Origin: Cystobacter ferrugineus
GTDB taxonomy: Bacteria > Myxococcota > Myxococcia > Myxococcales > Myxococcaceae
Length of the DNA stretch: 46,380 bases
Assembly (NCBI RefSeq): GCF_001887355.1
Contig: NZ_MPIN01000003.1
Span: 639,897-686,276 of the forward strand
Direction of reading: 5' to 3'
In this document: in pieces, positions 8,294 through 15,918 of the stretch
How positions within the stretch are numbered: position 1 is the stretch's first letter
Layout: every line of letters begins with the position of its first letter
Position numbers and translations under genes: made by a program
Notes under the pieces: generated by a model
Told to the model about the DNA's origin: nothing
Databases searched by the model: none
What the model saw: the letters and a program-made list of their open reading frames with translations, nothing else

Positions 8294-8860
8294 ATGGCCA
8301 TCAATGACGAGATTCCCAAGTCACGCATCACCCTTACCTATCGAACCAACGTCAACGGAGAGCGCGCCGACAAGGCGCTTCCCCTCCGGTTGTTGATGAT
8401 GGGAGATTTCTCCAGCGGAACCTCCGCGGATCGGCGGAAGGACCTGGATCAGCGGCAGATCCGCAACCTGGACGGCAAGAACCTCGATCAGGTGATGCGG
8501 GACATGGACATGAAGCTCCAGTTCAAGGTGCGCAACCGGATCGATCCGGGGAACGCCGAGGAATTGGAGGTGGCGCTGCCGCTCGGCTCGATGAAGGCCT
8601 TCACCCCGGCCGAGATCGCCAAGAACATGCCCAAGGTCCGCGCGCTGCTGCTGCTGCGCAAGCTGTTGCTCGAGATGCAGGGCAACCTGGACAACCGCAA
8701 GGAGTTCCGGCGGATGGTGCGCGAGCTGGCCCAGAACCCGGAGGCGGTCGCCGCTCTGCGCGAGGATCTGCGGGACTTCAACGGTCTCAAGATTCCGAAG
8801 CCTCTGCTCACCGCGGGTGATGCGTCCCAGGGTTCTTCTTCCCATCCTGCCGTGGAGTGA
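8294..8860 (+). CDS. tssB: T6SS contractile sheath small subunit TssB (VipA/IglA)
   Basis: A 188-residue protein that pairs with TssC to build the contractile sheath in the cytoplasm. It shows the TssB pattern: an N-terminal RITLTYRTNVNGE beta-strand region, LPLRLLMMGDFSSG (about 35-48), an Asp/Arg-rich stretch leading to LDQVMRDMDMKL, then the helical end with KAFTPAEIAKNMPKVRALL. The start chosen is the ATG at 8294 because the family begins a few residues before the first strand; the upstream GTG at 8246 would add 16 residues not seen in TssB. It leads the rightward arm, 39 bases before tssC. Confidence 0.95.
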   Translation: MAINDEIPKSRITLTYRTNVNGERADKALPLRLLMMGDFSSGTSADRRKDLDQRQIRNLDGKNLDQVMRDMDMKLQFKVRNRIDPGNAEELEVALPLGSMKAFTPAEIAKNMPKVRALLLLRKLLLEMQGNLDNRKEFRRMVRELAQNPEAVAALREDLRDFNGLKIPKPLLTAGDASQGSSSHPAVE

Positions 8861-8899
8861 GCCAGCGAGGCTCCCCCTCATCCTGAAAGGTACTTCCCC

Positions 8900-10420
8900 A
8901 TGACGAACACCACGAAGACCGCGTCCACCACCAACGCCGAACCGGTGGACGCCCATTCCCTGGGCCTGTCGCAGTTCCTCTCCAGCGTCCGTTTGAGCAC
9001 GGACCTTCCGCAACGCCGGCCCATGGTCGCCAGCAACCTCCAGGAGGTGACGGAGGAGGTCAGCGCCGAGGAGCGCTTCCTGTCCGGCCTGGCGGCCATG
9101 GTCTACAACATGGACCCCGAGGCGGGCCGCTTCGACAAGCAGACCATCCAGGAACTCGTCGGCACCATCGACCAGCTCGTGGACGCGCAGATCAACGAGG
9201 TGCTGCACACCCCCGCATTCCAGAACGTGGAGTCCAACTGGACCTCGCTGGCGGACCTCGTCCAGCACACCAACTTCAAGGCCGACATCCAGCTGAGCCT
9301 GATGGACGTCTCCAAGGAGGAGGTCTACGCCGACCTGGAGCTCAACACCGCCGACATCGCCGGCTCCGAGTTCTTCAAGAAGCTCTACGTGGCCGAGTAC
9401 GACCAGTACGGCGGCGCGCCCTATGGCGGGGTGATCGGCCTGTACGAGTTCGCCAACACCCCGCAGGATCTGCTCTGGCTGCGGACGATGGGGAAGATCT
9501 GCACGGCCAGCCATGCCCCCTTCATCTCCGCCGTCTCGCCCACCTTCTTCGGCTGCACCAGCATGCGCGAGGTGGCGCAGCTGCGCGACCTGCACAGCCT
9601 GCTCGACTCGCCCAAGTACGCGGCCTGGAACGCGCTGCGTGACACCGAGCAGGCGGCCTACCTCGGCCTGACGCTGCCTCGCTACATCGTCCGGCAGCCG
9701 TACAACCAGGAGACCAACCCGGCCCAGGGCATCAACTTCACGGAGAAGGTCCGCGGGGACGACGACGGCGAGTACCTCTGGGGCAACTCGGCGATGCTCT
9801 TCGCCCGCAACCTGGTCCGCTCCTTCGAGACCTCCGGCTGGTGCCAGCACATCCGCGGCCCCAAGGGTGGCGGGCGCGTGGATGACCTGCCGGTGCACGT
9901 CTTCAACCTGCGGGGCGAGGAGGAGCTGAAGCTTCCGGTGGAGATCGCCATCCCCGACTTCCGCGAGTACGAGCTGGCCCGCTCCGGCTTCATGCCGCTC
10001 ATCCAGAAGAAGGGCTCCGCGGACGCCGTCTTCTTCAGCGCCCAGTCCCTGAAGAAGTCCCACACCTTCAAGGACCCGAAGGACTCGGAGAACTCCCAGC
10101 TCGTCACCAACCTCTCCTACACCTTCTCCATCAGCCGCATCGCGCACTACCTCAAGTGCATCATGCGCGACAACATTGGCAGCACCGCCAATGCCCAGAG
10201 CATCCATTCACAGATCGATCGGTGGATCTCCGGCTTCGTGACGGCCCTGGTGAACCCGGACGACCTGACGCTGCGCTACTACCCGTTCAAGGCCTACAGC
10301 CTGTCGGTCTCGGAAGTGCCGGGCAAGGTGGGCTGGTACCACTGCAACCTTTCCATCCTCCCTCACATCCAGTTCGAGGGCATGGATGTGGATCTGCGCG
10401 TGGATGCGCGGCTCGGCTGA
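8900..10420 (+). CDS. tssC: T6SS contractile sheath large subunit TssC (VipB/IglB)
   Basis: A 506-residue protein of typical TssC length. Characteristic pieces are LVGTIDQLVDAQINEVLHTP followed by VESNWTSLADLV, the middle PYGGVIGLYEFANTP, and the conserved late domain with LTLPRYIVRQPY and YLWGNSAMLFA. It ends with the domain that forms the outer sheath lattice. It assembles with TssB around the tube and contracts to drive secretion. It follows tssB in the same orientation and precedes the first putative tube gene by 56 bases, the classical tssB-tssC-hcp order. Confidence 0.97.
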   Translation: MTNTTKTASTTNAEPVDAHSLGLSQFLSSVRLSTDLPQRRPMVASNLQEVTEEVSAEERFLSGLAAMVYNMDPEAGRFDKQTIQELVGTIDQLVDAQINEVLHTPAFQNVESNWTSLADLVQHTNFKADIQLSLMDVSKEEVYADLELNTADIAGSEFFKKLYVAEYDQYGGAPYGGVIGLYEFANTPQDLLWLRTMGKICTASHAPFISAVSPTFFGCTSMREVAQLRDLHSLLDSPKYAAWNALRDTEQAAYLGLTLPRYIVRQPYNQETNPAQGINFTEKVRGDDDGEYLWGNSAMLFARNLVRSFETSGWCQHIRGPKGGGRVDDLPVHVFNLRGEEELKLPVEIAIPDFREYELARSGFMPLIQKKGSADAVFFSAQSLKKSHTFKDPKDSENSQLVTNLSYTFSISRIAHYLKCIMRDNIGSTANAQSIHSQIDRWISGFVTALVNPDDLTLRYYPFKAYSLSVSEVPGKVGWYHCNLSILPHIQFEGMDVDLRVDARLG

Positions 10421-10476
10421 TGTGGATGACACCCGCCCCGCAGGGGGCAAACCCGGAAAGATGATGGAGGAAGAGA

Positions 10477-11133
10477 ATGGCACTTGATCTGAATTGTGAC
10501 TGGCGGGCCGGATTCGTGATGGACCCGAACAAGAAGCAGCGCGTGGGCTACCTCATGGCATTCGAGGGCCTGGACATGGGTGAGTTCCTCAAGCCGGACA
10601 TCGAGGTCTTCACCCCCTTCAATAGCAATGAGAGCCCGGGCTATGGAGAGGTCAAGTTCGAGGGTGATGACAAGAAGATCACCTGCGTGGGCATGATCGA
10701 GAACTTCAGCTTTGGCGGAGGCGTGGGCGACCCGCTCTGCATCAGCGCCTACATCTCCTCGGAGAACGCGAACATCCTGCAGGCCAAGCTGAAGACCACC
10801 CTGTCCACCAACAAGGTGACGAAGTTCGCCTGGTGGATCTGCAACTTCGACGAGGAGAACAAGGCCTGGTTCGAAGAGGCCTACCCCAAGGCGCCGACGA
10901 CGGTGGTGGGCCAGGTCAACGCGCCGGGCGGCAAGGACTTCCGGATCCAGGTGGCCCAGGAGGCCACGAAGATCCACTCGACCCTCGACAGCAACGTCTA
11001 CAACCTCTACCTCGAGGTGATTCCGGCGGCCAACTCCACCTACAACTTCCACTTCGCCACCTCGACGAAGACCCCGTACATCCGCAACTGGGGCCTGAAG
11101 GTGGGCAACAACGCCGCATCCGCCACGTCCTGA
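10477..11133 (+). CDS. Putative T6SS tube protein (Hcp/IglC position), copy 1
   Basis: A 218-residue, mostly beta-strand protein directly after tssC, where the tube protein is normally encoded. A strong GGAGGAAGAG ribosome site precedes the ATG, suggesting high expression as expected for a tube subunit. It lacks an obvious classical Hcp signature (about 160-170 residues) and is closer in length to Francisella IglC. Visible landmarks are CDWRAGF near the start, VGYLMAF, KPDIEVFTPFN, FAWWICNFDEENKAWFEEAY and GGKDFRIQV. It is clearly homologous to the reverse-strand protein at 11220-11834. No signal peptide or membrane segment is present. The tube role is inferred from position and fold type; the family itself I cannot name with certainty. 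Confidence 0.6.
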   Translation: MALDLNCDWRAGFVMDPNKKQRVGYLMAFEGLDMGEFLKPDIEVFTPFNSNESPGYGEVKFEGDDKKITCVGMIENFSFGGGVGDPLCISAYISSENANILQAKLKTTLSTNKVTKFAWWICNFDEENKAWFEEAYPKAPTTVVGQVNAPGGKDFRIQVAQEATKIHSTLDSNVYNLYLEVIPAANSTYNFHFATSTKTPYIRNWGLKVGNNAASATS

Positions 11134-11142
11134 GCCTTTCGT

Positions 11143-11179
11143 GGGCGGCTCGTCCCCCGGCATGGGAGGCGTGCCGCCC
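11143..11179. terminator. GC-rich inverted repeat between convergent tube-like genes
   Basis: GGGCGGC at 11143-11149 is perfectly complementary to GCCGCCC at 11173-11179, with a 23-base loop that could itself fold. It lies just after copy 1 and before the end of the oppositely oriented copy 2. There is no U-run, so terminator function is uncertain. Confidence 0.3.
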
Positions 11180-11219
11180 GCGCCGCGTTCGTGGAGGCAC
11201 AGGGCCGGGGGAGGCCACC

Positions 11220-11834
11220 CTACTGACCCGCTCCCCACTGCTTGACCAGGCGCAGCTTGGAGCCGTTGGCGAACTCCAGCGTACACTTCTTCTTGCTGGC
11301 CGGCACCACCTGGAATTCGAAACCAAAGACACCGATGTCCAGGGTGTCGGAGATACGGGTGGCCTGGCTGTCGACGAAGATCTGCAGGTCTCCGCCGGTG
11401 CTGTCGATGCTGGCCTCGGCCGTCTTGGGATTCTTGACGTAGGCCGCCTCGAACCAGAGCTTGTCGATCTCGTCGAAGCTGATGATGTACCAGGCCAGCT
11501 TCAAGCGGGGATTGGTGAGGGGCCGGCCGAGCCTGGAGCGGATGTCCGCCGCCGTTCCCTTGCTCACATAGGCCTTGATGCGGATGGGGTCGGATGGGTC
11601 GCCCTCGTAACGGAAGTCCTCGATGAGCCCGATGCACTTGATGGTGCGGCCGGACACCACCTTCTGGCCCGAGTTGTTGAATGGGTTCCAGACCTCGATG
11701 TCTTTCTTGAGGTTCAGCCCTCCACACCCGCTCCAGTCGAGCAGGTAGCCCACCGTGCCCTTGAGACCTGCCTGGAGATTGAAACCGAAGCGCCAGTCAC
11801 AACTGAAGTTCAAGTGGTTGCGGTTGCCGTCCAT
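11220..11834 (-). CDS. Putative T6SS tube protein, diverged copy 2 on opposite strand
   Basis: A 204-residue protein homologous over its whole length to the gene at 10477-11133. Shared landmarks in order are CDWR.GF, VGYL, DIEV..PFN, I.C.G.IE.F, DP..I.AY, AW.I..FDE..K.WFE.AY.K, GG...I.V, AT.I..TLD and a final WG. It points leftward inside an otherwise rightward operon, so it interrupts the arm and must have its own promoter in the 129 bases shared with the next gene. The two copies are well diverged, so this is not a recent duplication. It could be an alternative tube subunit, a capping or effector-carrying variant, or a regulator of tube length. No signal peptide is seen. Confidence 0.6.
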   Translation of the reverse strand: MDGNRNHLNFSCDWRFGFNLQAGLKGTVGYLLDWSGCGGLNLKKDIEVWNPFNNSGQKVVSGRTIKCIGLIEDFRYEGDPSDPIRIKAYVSKGTAADIRSRLGRPLTNPRLKLAWYIISFDEIDKLWFEAAYVKNPKTAEASIDSTGGDLQIFVDSQATRISDTLDIGVFGFEFQVVPASKKKCTLEFANGSKLRLVKQWGAGQ

Positions 11835-11963
11835 GTCTTCGTCCGCCAGCCAGGCGGGCTCTCCTGTTCGTGACTGGGTGTCTTTGACTGTGTTTGATGG
11901 TATGCTCTATCACGAACATCCCTCGAAAGCGAAGCCATCCGCCACTGGATGCCGCCAGGAACA

Positions 11964-12926
11964 ATGAAATCCATGAGAGACTTGAGCCTGTGCCTCCGCT
12001 CGTTCGAGGACTGCGAGCGCCTCGAGGCGCATGATCCGCGCTTCCAGCACATCGTCGAGCTGGCGCAGGAGGGCAGGTACACGGCGGCGGCGGACGCGGT
12101 GGAGGTGCTCCTCGCGGAAGACGTCTTCGAGGTGCGCCTGCTGGGCTACTACTTCCTCGCCGTCTTCCATGAGGAGGGTATGGCCCGGCTGCCCGAAGTC
12201 CTGGAGACGCTGGCCGCGCTCGTCCAGCGCAACTGGGAGGGATTGCCCTTGGGAGACAAGCGGGCTGTCCTGCTGAACAAGAGCGTGACGTGGCTGTTCC
12301 AGACGCTGTTCGACACCCTGAGCTACCACCAGTCCCACAAGGACGAGCGGTGGCAGGGCTGGTGGAAGGACTCCACCGAGGCGAGGCTGTCCGCGGCCAT
12401 GAAGGCGGTGCGGGAGCTGTTGGGGCTGCTGCCCGAGTCCGTCTACCGCTCGGGGTCCGAGGCGCTCGCGAAGCTGGTGCCGTGGCTCCGGGAGCTGCGC
12501 GAGCAGGTCATCGCCAACCAGCCCCAGGAGCCGCCGCCCCCCCCGCCCAAGGAGGCGGCGCCCGAGGCCCCCGCGTCACCGGCCCCGCGGGACGAGCCCT
12601 CGCTCTTCCTCAAGCTGGGACAGCCGGTGCAGCTCGTCGGCTCGGCCCATCTCGTGGAGCTGTGCAACAAGCTCAAGGCCTTCGAGCTGCTCATCCAGCG
12701 CGAGGAGTTCCAGAAGGCGGCCCTGGTGAGTGACGACATCCTCTCCACCCTGGAGGGATTCGATCCCCGACGTTTCTTCCCCGAGCTCTTCTCCACCTTT
12801 GGCGCGCTCCTCAACAAGCACGTGCGGCACATCCAGGATCACTGGGAGGGCAAGGACTCCACGGAGTGGAAGACGCTCTCGCAGTTCTACCAGGTGGACC
12901 TGGAGCGCTTCGTCAAGTCGGAGTGA
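11964..12926 (+). CDS. T6SS IglI-family / TssA-like component
   Basis: A 320-residue cytoplasmic protein. The start chosen is the ATG at 11964 because AGGA lies a few bases upstream; an in-frame ATG at 11949 has no ribosome site. The N-terminal half is helical and recalls the Francisella IglI family and the N-terminal part of TssA: GRYTAAADAVEVLLAEDVFE, VRLLGYYFLAVFHEEGM, LPEVLETLAALVQRNW. A Pro/Ala linker (about residues 190-210) leads to a C-terminal helical domain. TssA-type proteins cap or prime sheath and tube assembly. The assignment to IglI rests on remembered family patterns and on the gene's place upstream of tssG. It is separated from tssG by 12 bases. Confidence 0.65.
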   Translation: MKSMRDLSLCLRSFEDCERLEAHDPRFQHIVELAQEGRYTAAADAVEVLLAEDVFEVRLLGYYFLAVFHEEGMARLPEVLETLAALVQRNWEGLPLGDKRAVLLNKSVTWLFQTLFDTLSYHQSHKDERWQGWWKDSTEARLSAAMKAVRELLGLLPESVYRSGSEALAKLVPWLRELREQVIANQPQEPPPPPPKEAAPEAPASPAPRDEPSLFLKLGQPVQLVGSAHLVELCNKLKAFELLIQREEFQKAALVSDDILSTLEGFDPRRFFPELFSTFGALLNKHVRHIQDHWEGKDSTEWKTLSQFYQVDLERFVKSE

Positions 12927-12938
12927 GGCGCGCGGACC

Positions 12939-13898
12939 ATGGCTGCCATGACGACGGAGCTCACACCCACCGAGGCGCGGATCGCCGCCCGGGCGAAAGA
13001 GTTCGATCTGGGGCCGCTGCTGCGGCTGCTGGAGGCGGAGGGCTACGTGCCCGAGAACGTCCTCTTCGAGAGCAATCCCGAGCCCGTCTCCGCCGCGGCG
13101 CTGGTGGAGGCCGTGACCTTCCACCGCTCGCCCCACCGGCGGGTGGTGGTGACGCTCAACCTGGGGCTGCTCGGCGCCGGCTCGCTGCTGCCCAGCTACT
13201 TCCTGGAGGTGGCCGAGCAGAGCGCCAACCCCGAGGCCTTCTTCGACTTCATCCGCTTCTTCGACCATCGGCTGCTCGAAGACTTCGTGCGGGCGCTCCA
13301 TCCCGAGCGGGACAGCGAGCGGCTGGGAGACTGGGAACGGATGAAGGGCTTCTACTTCCGCATGACGGGCGTGGGCTCCGTGGCCACCCTCCAGTGGCTC
13401 TTCCAGCTCTACTTCCCGGAGCTGCGGGTGTGGGTCTCCCCTCACGCCTTCCGCCACACGAGCAGCAGCCATGAGCCGCGCACCGGCCCCACGCCCCTGG
13501 ATGGGACGGCGGTGCTGGGGCACGCCTACACCACGGAGACGGCCGGCTTCCGGGTGGAGCTCCACGCCGAGACCGAGGCGGACGCGCGAGGGGAGGGCTG
13601 GCCCCTGGTGGTCGAGCGCCGCCTGGGCGAGGCGCTGTTGCCGTTGCTCGCTCCGTTCCGGCTTCGCCTGGAGGTGGGCCTGACCGTGGCGGCCCACGCG
13701 CTCTGGGCGCGGCTCACCCAGCGCACCTACCTCGGCTACGAACGTCTTCAGGGCGACGGGCACCTGGGACATCGGCTGGTCGTCTTCCAGGGCGATACCG
13801 GCGAGCACGCGCCGGCCGCGCGGCCGCGGGCCTCCGCCGCGGGCAGGGGCATGACCATGGGCAGCGCCCCCGCCGGCACGAGGAGACGCACGGCATGA
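12939..13898 (+). CDS. tssG: T6SS baseplate protein TssG
   Basis: A 319-residue protein matching TssG (VasB/ImpH). The diagnostic block is LNLGLLGAGSLLPSYFLEVA followed about 12 residues later by FFDFIRFFDHRLLEDFVRAL, corresponding to the classical FxGLxGpxGpLPxHY ... FLDiFxHRl. TssG pairs with two TssF copies in each baseplate wedge. The last 40 residues are Ala/Arg/Gly-rich low complexity. The stop overlaps the tssE start by four bases (ATGA), so the two are translationally coupled. Confidence 0.88.
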   Translation: MAAMTTELTPTEARIAARAKEFDLGPLLRLLEAEGYVPENVLFESNPEPVSAAALVEAVTFHRSPHRRVVVTLNLGLLGAGSLLPSYFLEVAEQSANPEAFFDFIRFFDHRLLEDFVRALHPERDSERLGDWERMKGFYFRMTGVGSVATLQWLFQLYFPELRVWVSPHAFRHTSSSHEPRTGPTPLDGTAVLGHAYTTETAGFRVELHAETEADARGEGWPLVVERRLGEALLPLLAPFRLRLEVGLTVAAHALWARLTQRTYLGYERLQGDGHLGHRLVVFQGDTGEHAPAARPRASAAGRGMTMGSAPAGTRRRTA

Positions 13899-14275
13899 GC
13901 TTCCTGTACCGCAAGTTCCTCGGACGCGAGGATTCGCCCCTCGAGGACGTGCTGTGCAACCTGGGCAACCTGCTGCGCGCCAAGCGGGGCGCGGCCTCCT
14001 TCCTGCCGGGCTTCGGGTTGAGCGAGACGGGCTTCCGCACGGCCGAGGAGATGCTCAGCCAGCTCGGCGCGGAGATCCGCGAGAACATCCGTCTGTATGA
14101 GCCACGCGTCGAGTTGATGGAAATCGAGGAGGACTACGAGGGGGACAGTGGCCGCCTGCGCCTGGTGGTGCACTGCAGGCTCCGGAGTTCCTCCGAGCCC
14201 CTCTCCGTGGTGCTCGATCCCCACAGCCGCGCCCTGAGCGTGCAGCGGCGGGACCAGCCGGAGGAAGAGGGATGA
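13895..14275 (+). CDS. tssE: T6SS baseplate protein TssE (gp25-like)
   Basis: A 126-residue protein with the gp25/lysozyme-like baseplate pattern: an N-terminal LCNLGNLLRAKRG (the LLNTRxG motif), FLPGFGLSE, a helical middle, then IRENIRLYEPRVELMEIE, where the family's conserved EPR motif sits. It then has LVVHCRL and a C-terminal beta strand. TssE is the wedge protein that nucleates sheath assembly. It overlaps tssG and the VgrG-like gene by ATGA at both ends, so the three form one translationally coupled unit. Confidence 0.92.
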   Translation: MSFLYRKFLGREDSPLEDVLCNLGNLLRAKRGAASFLPGFGLSETGFRTAEEMLSQLGAEIRENIRLYEPRVELMEIEEDYEGDSGRLRLVVHCRLRSSSEPLSVVLDPHSRALSVQRRDQPEEEG

Positions 14276-15888
14276 ACTTCATCGATCGGCTGAAGGTCGA
14301 GCTGGTGCTGAAGCTGGGGGGCAAGGAGATCGCCGTCCCCGCCGGCAACATCAAGCGCCTGTCCGTGGAGGTGCTCGGCCATGGGTTCTCCGCCTCGGTG
14401 GAGTGGTGGGTGGTCTCCCAGCAGAGCGCGAGCGAGGACACGCTCTTCGAGCACTTCGTCAAGAAGGAGCCGGTGGAGGTGGCGTTGAAGCTGGACCGGG
14501 CCCATGACACCGAGGGGAGCACCGCCGAGCCGCTGGTGTTGCCCGGACTGGTGGTGGAGCGCCAGGTGCACGAGCGCGCCTTCCCGAACGTCCAGGGGGC
14601 CCCCGTGTTGCAGCGGCGGTACCGGGTGCGGCTGGCGGACCGGGCCGCGGTGCTGTGGGCCCAGCACTTCCCCACCGGCGTCTGGGTGGATCAGAGCCTC
14701 CAGGAAGTCATCGAGGCGCAGGTGCCCCAGGGAGTGACCCTCTCCTTCCAATGGGAGGGGGCCAAGAGCAAGCAGCCGCTCCATGCCCTGGGCCTGGGCG
14801 CGGAGGGAGGCGCGGCCAGCTTCCTGGACTTCCTGCACTGGATTCAGGAGCGGGAGAACGCGGGCCTCTTCTTCACTCCCGCCACCGGCGAGTACGCGCT
14901 GCGCGACAAGAAGCCCGAGGGAGGCAAGGCGACGGAGCTGCCGCTGGAGGACGTGGCGGAGCTGGAGGTGTGTCTGCCCGAGCCGGGGCGGGCGCAGGTG
15001 GCGGTGCTCAACAGCTATGTGGAGGCGGGCACGCGCAAGAAGGAGCTGGAGAACGCCCACAAGGTGGCGGGCGTGTGGCACGAACACCTGCTGACCTCTC
15101 CACTGGAGGGCGATCTCACCCAGCGGGCCACGGTGGAGGGCCAGCGGCGGCGTCCGGCCGAGCCGGAGCTGCGCGTCCACTTCCAGCGCTATCCCAGCGT
15201 GACCCTCACCCCCAATGGGCTCTATGGGTTCGGCACGGACTGGAGCGCGAAGCTCTACACCCACGGCAAACAGTACCGGATGTATGGCTTGCGGCTCGAG
15301 GCCCGGGCGGAGTCGGAGGATGCAGCCGACGATCTCGGCGACGAGACGAACAGCTACCACCTGGAGATGACGGCCGCGCTGGAGCTGGCGTCGGACCCCA
15401 CCTTCCGGAGACCCGCCTTCACTCGCCCCCCCTGGCCCTTCCATGTCGAGGGGCTGGTGGTGAGCGAGGTGGGCCAGGACGAGGAGCGCACCTACCAGGC
15501 GAAGCAGAACGAGCAGACGTCCCTGGAGTACTACCGGGTGAAGCTGCCCCTCTGGGACAAGGAGGTGCTCGTGCCCTACGAGCCCCACCAGCAGCCTGGG
15601 AGCTTCTACTTTCCGGCGGACAAGGGGACGCGGGTGCTGCTGGCGTTGGAGTTCCGTGATGCCCGCCTCGAGCGCTTCCTCGCCTGGCGTCCGGGGGCGA
15701 AGCTCCCCAAGGAGTCGCAGGGCAACCACCTGCTGCTGGGAAAGAAGCCGGAGAGCCAGACGTCCATCCAGCACGTCTATCAGGACTCCAAGCCCCTGCT
15801 GCGCATCGAGCGCTCCTCCGACAAGGACACCCAGCTCATCGAGGTCGCCGAGGGGCGGCTCAAGATGCAGATCTCTCAGAAGAAGTAG
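14272..15888 (+). CDS. VgrG-type hub protein lacking most of the needle (gp27-like plus OB-fold)
   Basis: A 538-residue protein with the domain order of VgrG. Residues 1 to about 380 are beta-rich gp27-like modules (VERQVHERAFPNVQGAPV, YRVRLADRAAVLW, FLDFLHWIQERENAGLFF). A gp5-like OB-fold begins at about 385 (VEGLVVSEVGQDEERTYQ, YYRVKLPLWDKEV, FPADKGTRVLLALEF). It ends soon after the OB-fold with only a few beta-helix repeats (DTQLIEVAEGRLKMQISQKK), where a normal VgrG would carry a long needle. The missing needle appears to be the separate gene at 6054-6653. In Francisella, PdpA occupies an analogous place next to a short VgrG. It sits between tssE and tssF, within the baseplate operon rather than beside an effector. 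It should form the trimeric hub on which the baseplate and needle assemble. Confidence 0.75.
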   Translation: MNFIDRLKVELVLKLGGKEIAVPAGNIKRLSVEVLGHGFSASVEWWVVSQQSASEDTLFEHFVKKEPVEVALKLDRAHDTEGSTAEPLVLPGLVVERQVHERAFPNVQGAPVLQRRYRVRLADRAAVLWAQHFPTGVWVDQSLQEVIEAQVPQGVTLSFQWEGAKSKQPLHALGLGAEGGAASFLDFLHWIQERENAGLFFTPATGEYALRDKKPEGGKATELPLEDVAELEVCLPEPGRAQVAVLNSYVEAGTRKKELENAHKVAGVWHEHLLTSPLEGDLTQRATVEGQRRRPAEPELRVHFQRYPSVTLTPNGLYGFGTDWSAKLYTHGKQYRMYGLRLEARAESEDAADDLGDETNSYHLEMTAALELASDPTFRRPAFTRPPWPFHVEGLVVSEVGQDEERTYQAKQNEQTSLEYYRVKLPLWDKEVLVPYEPHQQPGSFYFPADKGTRVLLALEFRDARLERFLAWRPGAKLPKESQGNHLLLGKKPESQTSIQHVYQDSKPLLRIERSSDKDTQLIEVAEGRLKMQISQKK

Positions 15889-15918
15889 GCCAGCGCCAGG
15901 AATCAGGGAGTCAGACGG

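Noticed and set aside
8321-10207. Minus-strand open frame of 628 codons opposite tssB-tssC
   Set aside because: It lies wholly over two certain genes and has no recognisable domain or ribosome site.
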